DNA of 64,000 nucleotides from Bryobacterales bacterium (GTDB lineage: Bacteria > Acidobacteriota > Terriglobia > Bryobacterales > Bryobacteraceae). Below, one piece after another: positions 34,442-43,021 of this stretch. Location: positions 186,001 to 250,000 of the forward strand of contig JADLDI010000008.1 of NCBI GenBank assembly GCA_020846745.1, read 5' to 3'. How positions within the stretch are numbered: the stretch's first letter is position 1; every line of letters starts with the position of its first letter. The notes under the pieces are model-generated. The model saw nothing but the letters and a program-made list of their open reading frames with translations, made no database searches and had not been told where the DNA came from. The translations under genes were made by a program, and so were the position numbers.

Positions 34442-35377
34442 TTAATCGATGGCGCTTAGCGCTTTCAGGCGAGTGGATGGCTCGGCTTCATCGAAGCGAA
34501 TGAAGGCTTCCTTCTGGCGGCCATTCTCGAGCAGGACGGCGTAGGGAGGGTCGTTGAACTTAAAGACTTCACGAAGTTTGGCCACGTCGTTGGTGATAGT
34601 GGCCTTGAGTCCGGTATCGGCCAGAAACTGGTTAGCGAACTGGGGAACGCGAGTGGGAACGCCGACGATATTGACGTTCTTCCACTGATGTGTGGACATC
34701 CGCTTGGCGGCTTCAAAGCAGTGGGCGCATTCCGGATCGAAGAAGTAGAGGAAGATGCGGCCGGCAGCGAGCGAGTACGGCTGGCCATTCACCTCGACGG
34801 TTTCCGGCGCCTTGAGGCCGGTCTGCTGTGTCATGGTGACGCCGTAGCTGACGCCGGCGAACACGGCAATGGCGCCGAGCACCATTGAGGCGCTACGCAA
34901 CCCAAAAGACGGAGGCGCCCATTTGCCGGCGATTGCGGCCGCCACTACCATCAGTCCATCAACCACGAAAAACATCGGGCCGACCGTGCGCTTCAGCCAG
35001 GGGAAGCAACTGCACTCTTCGCCCCGAAGCACGTTGTACTTGATGCCAATAAAGATCATGAAGACAACAAGCAGCGCGACGAGGACAAGGGCGCCCCAGC
35101 GGCGGAAGCGGGGAACGAGAATCAGCACGCCGCCGAAGATCTCAGCGATGCCGACCGCCAAAGTGGCCGGCATGGCGAGCGCGCCGGGAATTTGCATTTG
35201 GGTGATCCGGGCGGCCCAATCGATGGGGAAGAGGATCTTCCAACCGCCGGAAACGATAAATAAAGCCGCCATGACCACCGCGCACGCCCAAGCCAAAACG
35301 GTTTTCCAGGGCGCGAACTCAAGCGAAGAGGTGGTGACGGAGGTGGCACCGGGGTCGTGTGCCATACTGTCGTCCAT
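34442..35377 (-). CDS. MauE/DoxX membrane protein fused to a thioredoxin-like domain
   Basis: 311 residues. Several membrane helices are visible (TVLAWACAVVMAALFIVSG, AVGIAEIFGGVLIL, ALVLVALLVVFMIFIGI, GPMFFVVDGLMVVAAAIAG). A loop has GEECSCFPWLK, as in MauE/DoxX proteins that handle thiol redox. From about residue 200 a periplasmic domain has FFDPECAHCFEAAKRM, a CxxC thioredoxin-like active site. It likely moves reducing or oxidising power for disulfides across the membrane. Start 35377 is MDD; ATG 35365 has the better-spaced AAGGAG, so the N-terminus is uncertain by 4 residues. Confidence 0.8.
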   Translation of the reverse strand: MDDSMAHDPGATSVTTSSLEFAPWKTVLAWACAVVMAALFIVSGGWKILFPIDWAARITQMQIPGALAMPATLAVGIAEIFGGVLILVPRFRRWGALVLVALLVVFMIFIGIKYNVLRGEECSCFPWLKRTVGPMFFVVDGLMVVAAAIAGKWAPPSFGLRSASMVLGAIAVFAGVSYGVTMTQQTGLKAPETVEVNGQPYSLAAGRIFLYFFDPECAHCFEAAKRMSTHQWKNVNIVGVPTRVPQFANQFLADTGLKATITNDVAKLREVFKFNDPPYAVLLENGRQKEAFIRFDEAEPSTRLKALSAID

Positions 35378-35921
35378 GCTCCTTATTTTAGTCCTTGGAG
35401 CAACCGTAGTTGCGGCGCCTCCGGCCAATCGCACAGTTTTGGTAGACGAAACGGTTCGGGTTCCGAGAGCGCAGTTTCGCGCATTGCGGATTCCGCTGCA
35501 GCAACGGCCAGCGATGGTGGAGTGCGAATTCAAGGTGGAGCAAGGCCCGAACGTGCGGGCGCTAGTGATGACGGCGGACGACGTCGATCGTATGCGCGCG
35601 AACAAATCATACAGAATATTGGCCGGCTCAGCAGGAGCACAGCAGGGAACGCTGACCTACCGTGTGATCCGGCCGGGCGATTACATGGTGCTGATCGACA
35701 GCTTGGACAACAGCGGACCAGTTTCGCGAGTCCATATCTCGATTGCGCTTGCGTACGATGAGCAGTCTTCGTTCACGCCGTTGACGCTGCCGCCCGCGCA
35801 GCGGACGCGGATCGTGGGGGCGAGTCTGGCGGCGTTCTCTCTGATGGCCGGGCTGACCGGAAGGCGCATTCTGAAGGCGGTGCGCCGTCGCGAAACATCT
35901 TCCACGGATTTTACTGTTTAG
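35376..35921 (+). CDS. Exported single-span membrane protein, possible GOLD-like beta-sandwich
   Basis: 181 residues. The N-terminal LLILVLGATVVAA is a signal peptide, followed by one beta-rich domain (VECEFKVEQGPNVRALVMT...GDYMVLIDSLDN...VSRVHISIALAY) and a C-terminal helix IVGASLAAFSLMAGLTG with a basic tail facing the cytoplasm. The strand order recalls GOLD/emp24-like beta-sandwiches, a guess by eye. Its ATG overlaps the divergent start codon at 35377 in a CATG palindrome. Function unknown. Confidence 0.6.
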   Translation: MLLILVLGATVVAAPPANRTVLVDETVRVPRAQFRALRIPLQQRPAMVECEFKVEQGPNVRALVMTADDVDRMRANKSYRILAGSAGAQQGTLTYRVIRPGDYMVLIDSLDNSGPVSRVHISIALAYDEQSSFTPLTLPPAQRTRIVGASLAAFSLMAGLTGRRILKAVRRRETSSTDFTV

Positions 35922-35978
35922 CGCAGCTTAGCCGGCAGCGCTCAGCTAGACTAAGAGAATTTAGAGGATAATCACAGA

Positions 35979-36428
35979 ATGACCTGGGTACTGTTTGTCG
36001 CGGGCGCGGTGTTGTCTTGGGGTATGTACGGTCCGGCGCTGCATAAGGGGCAATTGCAGCTGGGCAATCCGCTGCGGGCACTATTGTGCGTGGGGATCGC
36101 GTACTTTCTGGTGGGCGTACTGGTGCCGGTGGTGACGCTAAGCACGCAGGGCCAGTTGAACGGCTTCAACACGAGCGGCTCCATTCAGGCGACCTTGGGC
36201 GGCGCGCTGGGCGCGCTGGGCGCTGTGTTTATCATTTTTGCGTTCAAATTCGGCGGCATGCCGGTGTATGTGATGCCGCTGGTGTTCGGCGGCGCGCCGG
36301 TGGTGAACGTCTTGTTCACGATGCTGACGCACCCGCCGAAGAATCCCATCAATCCCATGCTCTATGTGGGATTCCTGTTTGCTGTGCTGGGCGCCGGGCT
36401 TGTGCTTTACTATAAGCCGACCTCGTAG
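35979..36428 (+). CDS. Small four- or five-span membrane protein, EamA-like
   Basis: 149 residues, very hydrophobic. Helices: MTWVLFVAGAVLSWGMYGPAL, ALLCVGIAYFLVGVLVPVV, ATLGGALGALGAVFIIFAFKFGG, VYVMPLVFGGAPVVNVLFTM and LYVGFLFAVLGAGLVLYY. It is about half the size of EamA/DMT transporters and resembles their second half. AGAGGA lies about 10 bases upstream of the ATG. No substrate can be named. Confidence 0.6.
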   Translation: MTWVLFVAGAVLSWGMYGPALHKGQLQLGNPLRALLCVGIAYFLVGVLVPVVTLSTQGQLNGFNTSGSIQATLGGALGALGAVFIIFAFKFGGMPVYVMPLVFGGAPVVNVLFTMLTHPPKNPINPMLYVGFLFAVLGAGLVLYYKPTS

Positions 36429-36460
36429 TGACTTACTGGTTGCGGGCAGGAACGGTACGA

Positions 36461-37147
36461 ATGTTCCGGGCTATGGGGTGGCTGATACACGCGTTCACTT
36501 ACCTTCTGGCGGTGGGCGCGTTCGTTTACCTGGTCGGGTTTTCCATGAACCGGTACACCTTCAGCACAGTAGATTCGGGTTTGCAGTTGCCGCGATGGGA
36601 AGCGCTTCTGCGGGACGTTGTGCTGTTGCTTCTGTTTGCATTGCCGCATTCGCTGTTAGCCAGGCGTGTTGTAAAGCGATTCCGCTGGCAGAAGACCGTC
36701 TATCTGTTCGCCACGGCGACGACGCTGATCGTGCTGTTTGTGAAATGGGAACCGATCCCGAACCCCGTTTGGTTTTTTCGCGATGCGTGGTGGATGGACG
36801 CTATCGGATGGAGCGGATGGCTGTTGGCGCTCTACGCAGCCGCAATCTTAAACCACGCGCACACCTTTGGCTGGTCGACAAAGCCGGCGCGGTTTGCTGC
36901 CCCAGGGCCCTATCGTTGGGTGCGGCATCCACAGATGATCGGTGTGACGCTGGGGTTATGGGGGACACGGGAAATGACGCAAGGGCACTTACTGTTCGCC
37001 GCGGCATTGACTATCTACGCTTGGATCGGTGTGTGGTTGGAAGAGCGAGACCTGAAGCGCGACTTAGGCCCCGGCTATCTCGCCTGGCGCAAACGTACGG
37101 GCGCCTTACTTCCGCGCCGCCGACTTACGTTGGCCGATGGCCCATAG
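36461..37147 (+). CDS. Isoprenylcysteine-methyltransferase-like (ICMT/NnrU-type) membrane protein
   Basis: 228 residues with five or six helices. The C-terminal block GPYRWVRHPQMIG then YAWIGVWLEERDLKRDLGPGYLAWR is the SAM-binding pattern of ICMT/PEMT-like methyltransferases. The ATG at 36461 follows AGGAACGG; a GTG at 36428 sharing one base with the previous stop is possible. The 3' end overlaps the convergent PQQ-propeller gene by 42 bases. The methyl acceptor, lipid or protein thiol, is unknown. Confidence 0.7.
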   Translation: MFRAMGWLIHAFTYLLAVGAFVYLVGFSMNRYTFSTVDSGLQLPRWEALLRDVVLLLLFALPHSLLARRVVKRFRWQKTVYLFATATTLIVLFVKWEPIPNPVWFFRDAWWMDAIGWSGWLLALYAAAILNHAHTFGWSTKPARFAAPGPYRWVRHPQMIGVTLGLWGTREMTQGHLLFAAALTIYAWIGVWLEERDLKRDLGPGYLAWRKRTGALLPRRRLTLADGP

Positions 37148-38368
37148 GTGAGTCTTCGTCCGCAGGAAAATCTGTCCGTCAGAGACGGCCGGGGAGCTGA
37201 GCGTGTAGTCTTCCAAGTTGTTCTCGGCCAGCACCTCAAAAGCCGGGCCGGCTTTCAACACGATTGTCTGGCCCTCTTCGTTTGTCATATAGATCTTGCC
37301 GTCCGCCAGCACTGGTGACGACGTGTAAGTTGCGGGTTTGATGCGCTGCCCGGCGTAGATCTCTTTGCCGCTCTGCAGGTCGAAGCAATAGGCGATGCCG
37401 CGGTCGTTGATCATGTAGAGGTACTTGCCGTCGCTTACCGGCGTCGGAACATCCGGGCCGTTCGGCGTTGCCCAGGCGAGGTCCGGCTTGCCGCCGGCCA
37501 CCGGATGGAAAGCTTGCAGCGGATTTACGCGGGTCGGCACAAAGATCAGGTTCTGGTACACAACCGGCGACGCAACAATGCGGTTCATCGGGTTGCCGCG
37601 TGGATTCAACCCGCCGCCACGCCACAGTTCTTTGCCGGTAGCGGGGTCGTGTGCGGTGACATAATCTCCGCCAGTGACGATTACCTGTTTCTTGCCGTTG
37701 TGGGTAATCACGGTCGGCGTCGTGTAGGAGTCAGGCGACTCGGTCTGCGCATCGGTGGGGCGCTCGACTTTCCAGAGGGTCTTGCCGGACTTGAGGTCGA
37801 GCTTGACGACATACGACGGGTCGTCTGTCTTGAAGCCGTGCAGGACCTGGACAATCAGGCCATCGTCGAGCAGTAGCGGAGACGATCCGTAGCCGTGGTT
37901 CAAGCCGAAGCGGCCGTAATCTTTCCAAAAGTCGCGGTGCCAAAGCTCTTTGCCGGTGAAATCGAAAGCTTTCACGTGGCCGTTGCCCGACATCACCCAT
38001 ACTGTCTTGCCATCCGTAACGGGCGATGGCGACGACATGTTGCCCTTGCGCACCTTCTCGTCGCTGGGCGCGATCTGTTGCTTCCACTTGACGTCGCCCT
38101 TATTGCGATCGATGGCCCAGAGCCACACGCCATTGTTTTCCGACGTACTCATAAAGATGATGTCGCCCCAAATCACCGGGGTGGAACCGGTTACGTCGGG
38201 CATTGGCAGTTTCCAGGCGATGTTGCTCGACGGACTCCAACTGGTGGGCAGCCCCGTCTCTTTCGAGACGCCGTCGCGATTCGGTCCCCGCCACGTGGGC
38301 CAGTTGTCGGCAATCGCCAAACCGGTAATTCCTAGCAGAGCTGCGCCAAAGGACACGCCACGATGCAT
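37106..38368 (-). CDS. PQQ-like beta-propeller exported protein
   Basis: 420 residues with a signal peptide ending near AIA-DN (about 20). NWPTWRGPNRDGVSKETGLP is the usual opening of PQQ-like (outer-membrane) propellers of Acidobacteria and Planctomycetes. Repeated blades carry DxxTGKELWxxD/G-type motifs (FDFTGKELWHRDFW, LDLKSGKTLWKVE, HDPATGKELWRGGG, FDLQSGKEIYAG). It probably serves as a scaffold or binding protein. It is not clearly a dehydrogenase, since no cytochrome motif is present. Confidence 0.85.
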   Translation of the reverse strand: MHRGVSFGAALLGITGLAIADNWPTWRGPNRDGVSKETGLPTSWSPSSNIAWKLPMPDVTGSTPVIWGDIIFMSTSENNGVWLWAIDRNKGDVKWKQQIAPSDEKVRKGNMSSPSPVTDGKTVWVMSGNGHVKAFDFTGKELWHRDFWKDYGRFGLNHGYGSSPLLLDDGLIVQVLHGFKTDDPSYVVKLDLKSGKTLWKVERPTDAQTESPDSYTTPTVITHNGKKQVIVTGGDYVTAHDPATGKELWRGGGLNPRGNPMNRIVASPVVYQNLIFVPTRVNPLQAFHPVAGGKPDLAWATPNGPDVPTPVSDGKYLYMINDRGIAYCFDLQSGKEIYAGQRIKPATYTSSPVLADGKIYMTNEEGQTIVLKAGPAFEVLAENNLEDYTLSSPAVSDGQIFLRTKTHLWAIGQRKSAARK

Positions 38369-38413
38369 AGCCGTCAGGATATCGCGGGTAGGGTCAGGGC
38401 TACAACCGCGGGG

Positions 38414-39811
38414 TCAACGGGCGGATGCGCCGAGCATCATTTTGCGTGCGGTGAGCAGGGCCAGTTCGAGTGCCTGTTCGTAGTTGAGACGTGGATCCAC
38501 TTCTGTTTCGTAACGCGCCGCCAGGCCTTCTTCGGTGAGTCCGCGCGCCCCGCCGACGCATTCGGTAACGTCCTCTCCCGTCAGTTCGAAGTGGACGCCG
38601 GCCAGCACCGACTTGTTCGCCGCGTGGAGATCGAAGGCCAGTTCCAGTTCACGCAAGATGTCCTCGAAGTACCGCGTCTTGCGGCCCGCGGCGGTGGCGC
38701 GAGTGTTGCCATGCATCGGATCGCAAATCCAAACCACCTGTTTGCCCGACTCGCGCACGGTCTCGATCAGTTCCGGCAAACGTTCGGCGATCTTCAAACG
38801 TCCCAGGCGGTGAATCAGAACCAGGCGGCCCTTCTCGTTGTCGGGGTGCAATACGTCGATTAGCTTCAGCAGCCAGTCGCGCGTCATACCCGGACCGATC
38901 TTAACGCCGATCGGGTTCCGAATGCCGCGCATGTATTCGACGTGGCCACCATCAAGCGCAGCCGTGCGCATGCCGATCCACGGGAAGTGCGTGGAGAGGT
39001 TGTGCCAGCCGTGGCGGTAGGGCACCTCGCGCGTCTGCGCCGACTCATAAGTAAGATGAAGCGCTTCGTGCGACGTGAAAAAATCTACCCACTCGATCTC
39101 GCCGGGATGCAGACCGAGTACGTTCTCCATGAACCGCAGCGATTCCGTCACGGCGCCGACAATGCGTTCGTACTCTTCGGCCAAGGGCGAGTGCTTCACG
39201 AAATCCAGCCGCCAGTATTCGGGATGGTGGAGGTCGGCAAACCCGCCGCGGACCAACGACCTGACGAAGTTGAGCGTCAGCGCGGCACGTTCATATCCGC
39301 GCAGCAGCAGTTCCGGATCGGGCCGCCGGGCGCTTTCCGTAAACTCAGGGCGGTTCGTCAGGTCGCCCCGATACGACGGCAGCGTCACACCATCCCGCTT
39401 CTCGAAATCCTCAGATCGCGGCTTCGCGTACTGTCCCGCGAACCGGCCCACGCGGACGACCGGCTTCTTCGACCCGTGAATCAGCACGAGGCTCATCTGC
39501 AGCAAAATTTTGAGCTTGTTCGTGATCGTCTGCGGATTGCAGTCGCCCAGCCGCTCCGCGCAGTCGCCGCCCTGCAGGATGAAGCGCCGCCCCTCCGCCG
39601 CTTCACTGAACTGCGCCTTAAGCTGGTCGATTTCCCAAGCGGTCACGAGCGGAGGCAGTGATGCCAGTTCAGCCGCAACGCGCTCAAGAGACTCGTGCGA
39701 CTGATAAACAGGTTGTTGCAGGGTTGGCTTGGATTGCCAGGATTCAGGAGACCAGAACGACAATGTTTCAGAGTACCATGTGGTTGCCGCGACGCCCTTC
39801 CGCTTCATCAT
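38414..39811 (-). CDS. Class II 3-deoxy-7-phosphoheptulonate (DAHP) synthase
   Basis: 465 residues, the size of plant-type AroA-II enzymes. It condenses phosphoenolpyruvate and erythrose 4-phosphate, the first step of aromatic amino-acid synthesis. Motifs include WSPESWQSKPTLQQPVY, LQGGDCAERL, RVGRFAGQYAKPRS, a DGVTLPSYRGD block, KIGPGM and WICDPMHGNT (metal and substrate sites), ending GGARGLTEEGLAARYETEVDPRLNYEQALELA. The start overlaps the pdeM stop (ATGATGA), making it the last gene of the ligase-associated operon. Confidence 0.95.
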   Translation of the reverse strand: MMKRKGVAATTWYSETLSFWSPESWQSKPTLQQPVYQSHESLERVAAELASLPPLVTAWEIDQLKAQFSEAAEGRRFILQGGDCAERLGDCNPQTITNKLKILLQMSLVLIHGSKKPVVRVGRFAGQYAKPRSEDFEKRDGVTLPSYRGDLTNRPEFTESARRPDPELLLRGYERAALTLNFVRSLVRGGFADLHHPEYWRLDFVKHSPLAEEYERIVGAVTESLRFMENVLGLHPGEIEWVDFFTSHEALHLTYESAQTREVPYRHGWHNLSTHFPWIGMRTAALDGGHVEYMRGIRNPIGVKIGPGMTRDWLLKLIDVLHPDNEKGRLVLIHRLGRLKIAERLPELIETVRESGKQVVWICDPMHGNTRATAAGRKTRYFEDILRELELAFDLHAANKSVLAGVHFELTGEDVTECVGGARGLTEEGLAARYETEVDPRLNYEQALELALLTARKMMLGASAR

Positions 39812-40512
39812 TCCGCCGGACCCGAAGCAGCCGGCTTTGGCCGTGACCGGCGCAGCTCAACCACGCGCGCTCCCGTCGTGGCGTACAATCGCGGCCGTGT
39901 GTTGGCGACTAAGTCCGCCAGTTCCGCCGGCCACGGCCGTACCCGTAAGTTGTATCCACCGGCATAAGGCGAAAACGCGGGCAGTACAGTTAACTTGGAC
40001 GTAACAACAAAGACGGACAAGCGCCGCCGTGCTCCCGCCGCATCTTCGATTGACCACGCCGGATGGAAATGTCCCATCACAAGATGCCCGTCGGGGCAGG
40101 CCGGTATGCAGTCGCCGTGTACCGCCACCAGCTCACCAATGCGGAACTCGGTTGGCGCCTTCCAGCCAAAGTCCTTCCACAGTCCGCGGTCGTGATTGCC
40201 TCGCACCAGTTGCACCCGTGTGCGCGCCTTCAGCGCAGCCATCGTTTCCTCGATGAGCGCGCGCTCCTCCGGTCCAGGTTTCGGGGCGTGGACGATATCT
40301 CCCAACAGAACTGTTTGTTCCGGCGCTAACTCCTCAACCACTTGCAGTAACTTAACCTGTCCGACGACGTCACCCAGCGGCCCTAACTCGCCCCGCCGCC
40401 GCTGTGCCCACGCATATCCGAGATGTGGATCGGCTATAAGCAATACGCGCTGCTCCGCCAGCCACAGTCCGCCGCTCGGATGCGCAAACCGGCCGGGACC
40501 GACCTCAGTCAT
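39808..40512 (-). CDS. pdeM: Ligase-associated DNA-damage-response endonuclease PdeM
   Basis: 234 residues. A calcineurin-like phosphoesterase with LIADPHLGYAW, LLGDIVHAPK, LVRGNHDRG, VHGDCI and MGHFHPAW as the metal-binding motifs. PdeM is known as a small partner of the ligase/helicase repair set. The ATG at 40512 overlaps the helicase stop by 8 bases; the longer frame to 40695 is rejected. Its 3' end overlaps the DAHP synthase start. Confidence 0.88.
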   Translation of the reverse strand: MTEVGPGRFAHPSGGLWLAEQRVLLIADPHLGYAWAQRRRGELGPLGDVVGQVKLLQVVEELAPEQTVLLGDIVHAPKPGPEERALIEETMAALKARTRVQLVRGNHDRGLWKDFGWKAPTEFRIGELVAVHGDCIPACPDGHLVMGHFHPAWSIEDAAGARRRLSVFVVTSKLTVLPAFSPYAGGYNLRVRPWPAELADLVANTRPRLYATTGARVVELRRSRPKPAASGPAE

Positions 40513-43021
40513 CCCATTCCTCGTATAACGACGCGACCATCTCGTCCAAAGCCTTCTCCGGGTCCTGTGCCAGCACGATCTCACGGTTGAAGAATGCGAA
40601 CAACGGCAGCGCCAGCGGCGATGGCCGCGGCAGATCGTATACCTGCCAGGGGTTCTCAAACACCCGTGCAGCTTCGCGTTCCGCGGAATCCACATCCAGT
40701 TCGTCCTGCATCACTTCGCGCACCGTCTCGCGAACCAGCGGATGGTCCGGCTCGTATTTCCGGAATGTTTCATACAGCAGCGATCCGCTCCATGACGCGG
40801 CACGCTTCTGCACCGTGCCCTGAAACGTTCGACGCGGCAGCAGCATTCCTGTTTCCGCCACGGGACGAAACCGCCGGCCGAGTAACTCCGTGGTCTCGAG
40901 CGCCTTACGCAGAATCTCCCGCCATCCGGCAGGATTAAACCCCGCACGCAACTCATCAATCGAGGGCGCCTTCTTCGCATTGAACGACAACAGAAAACCC
41001 TGGTCGATGAAGTTAGAAACTACGCTGCCGATGTCTTCCCCTAATCGCTGCCCAAGCGTCCACGCGAGCGACCTATTCACCGCACGCCCGGCAACAATGT
41101 GAAACATGACCATCAGCGTTCGCCCGCGCTTCACTCGCTCCACTAACACGGGCGTGTCGAGCGGAATCGGCGTGGCTTTGTTCTGGCGGCGTATATACGT
41201 CGCAACCCGGTCTGCCACTTCTTTGGGCATGGTCCACTTGGAGCGCAGATACTTCGAACATTCGGCCGCGCCCCCTGTCTCCCAAGCGGATTGCAAGCCG
41301 CGCCGTAGTTCTAACTCCTCTTTCGCCAGCCGAGCCGTCAGCGACATTTTGCCGCCCATCCAGCGCGGCGTGTGGACGCGTTCACCCGACGCGGGCACGA
41401 CAACGGCCATATCCTGATAGAGCCGCTTTACCACAACGGCTTTACCCCCGATAACAAATGCTTCGCCTTGCGGGAGCGTAGCGATGAAACCTTCTTCCAC
41501 CTGTCCCAGGCGGCGCTGGTTGCGTGTCACCACGCGAATCATGAAATCGTCGGAGATAGTTCCGATGTTCAGGTAATACTGGCGTGCCACTTTCTTCGAG
41601 GCCACCTGGAAACGGCCATCACGGATAACTATCTTGCCGTAACGCGGACCCGAAACCGTCTGGTAACCGCCCAACACCTTGCCGCCTCCGGCTAAGTAAT
41701 CGAGGATACGGTCAAAGTCCTGACGTCGAAGGTCGCGGAAGGGTCCGGCGCGTTGGACAAGGGCAAAGGCCTCGTCACAATCCCATTCCCGCTCGATCGA
41801 CATGCCGAGCAGCGCTTGCGCGAGCACGTCCAGCGGACATTGCGGCACACGCAAGATATCAAGGCGGCCATCCTGAGCGGCACGGCGCAACGCAATGCAC
41901 TCAATCAGATCGGGCAGGGACAGCGGAACCAGAACACCCGAAGCGACACCGTCCACCCGATGCCCGCTCCGCCCCAACCGTTGCATGGCGCGCGACACAC
42001 CCCGCGGTGCGCCGATCAGCAGCACCTGATCGACGGCCGTAAAATCCACCCCCAACTCGAGCGACGTCGAACAAACAACGGCCTTCAGCGTACCCGCGCT
42101 CAGACCGTCTTCGATGCGCAATCGCTGCTCACGTTCTACCGACGCATGATGCACCTCGATCAGGTCGTCCCATTGCGGCAGGATCACCTTCAGCGCCAGT
42201 CCCAGCCGTTCCGCCGCCGAACGTGTAGCGGTGAAGATGAGCGAGCACTGTGCGTCGTTCAGGTGATCCGCCACCGCGAACGCAACCTTATAAGGGTTAA
42301 AGCCCGCCGCCGGCAGAACCGTATCTTCGCGCAACCGCGAGATCTCAAGCCGGTGTGTCTTCTTAAGGTCAACCGAGGCGACCGCACACTCGCGGTCGCC
42401 ACACAAAAGCCGCTGGACCGCTTCGACCGGATATGCCGTAGCCGAAAGCCCGAGCCGCTGCAAACCGGCCGGAGCATGCCCTTCCAGACGTTCGATGGTC
42501 AGCGTGAGTAACGATCCGCGTTTGTTCTCCGCGAACGAGTGAATCTCGTCCACAACTACGGTGGACGGCTGCCACGCGTTCGCAAAGCCCCGTTGCGAGA
42601 GCAGTGCGGACAGGCTTTCGGGAGTGGTCAGCAGCAGGTGCGGCGGCTTGCGCTGCAACCGCGACCTGTCGGCCGGATCGGTATCTCCGGTGCGAACCTC
42701 CACACGCAGGTTAAACCGCTCCGCTAACTCAGACAAGTTCCGGTGCATATCACGAGTTAGCGACCGCAGGGGAGATACATAGACAGCGCGGATCGTATTC
42801 GTAAGTGTCCCGCGCCGCGCTTCCACCTCCAATTTCGCGATCACCGCCAGAAACGCCGCCAGCGTTTTGCCGCTGCCCGTCGGCGCGAGAATCAGCGTAT
42901 TCCGGCCAGCCGTGGTGTGTGGCAGCGCGGCCTTTTGGATGGTCGAAAAGCCGTTCGGGAACCGTTGGTGAAACCAGTCGGCTACCGGACCCGGCGGAAG
43001 CTCAGCGGAGCGACGCTTCAT
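40505..43021 (-). CDS. Ligase-associated Lhr-like DEXH helicase
   Basis: 838 residues. Walker A LAPTGSGKT (about 45-53), VVVDEIHSF (DEIH box), SATAYP and LELGVDFTAVDQVLLIGAPRG identify an SF2 helicase of the Lhr-core type; a long C-terminal region with EGFIATLPQGEAFVIGGK is also seen in this family. It acts in DNA repair together with the ligase, exonuclease and phosphoesterase. ATG 43021 overlaps the ligase end by 20 bases; an upstream frame to 43144 adds Arg-rich non-family residues. Confidence 0.9.
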   Translation of the reverse strand: MKRRSAELPPGPVADWFHQRFPNGFSTIQKAALPHTTAGRNTLILAPTGSGKTLAAFLAVIAKLEVEARRGTLTNTIRAVYVSPLRSLTRDMHRNLSELAERFNLRVEVRTGDTDPADRSRLQRKPPHLLLTTPESLSALLSQRGFANAWQPSTVVVDEIHSFAENKRGSLLTLTIERLEGHAPAGLQRLGLSATAYPVEAVQRLLCGDRECAVASVDLKKTHRLEISRLREDTVLPAAGFNPYKVAFAVADHLNDAQCSLIFTATRSAAERLGLALKVILPQWDDLIEVHHASVEREQRLRIEDGLSAGTLKAVVCSTSLELGVDFTAVDQVLLIGAPRGVSRAMQRLGRSGHRVDGVASGVLVPLSLPDLIECIALRRAAQDGRLDILRVPQCPLDVLAQALLGMSIEREWDCDEAFALVQRAGPFRDLRRQDFDRILDYLAGGGKVLGGYQTVSGPRYGKIVIRDGRFQVASKKVARQYYLNIGTISDDFMIRVVTRNQRRLGQVEEGFIATLPQGEAFVIGGKAVVVKRLYQDMAVVVPASGERVHTPRWMGGKMSLTARLAKEELELRRGLQSAWETGGAAECSKYLRSKWTMPKEVADRVATYIRRQNKATPIPLDTPVLVERVKRGRTLMVMFHIVAGRAVNRSLAWTLGQRLGEDIGSVVSNFIDQGFLLSFNAKKAPSIDELRAGFNPAGWREILRKALETTELLGRRFRPVAETGMLLPRRTFQGTVQKRAASWSGSLLYETFRKYEPDHPLVRETVREVMQDELDVDSAEREAARVFENPWQVYDLPRPSPLALPLFAFFNREIVLAQDPEKALDEMVASLYEEWDD

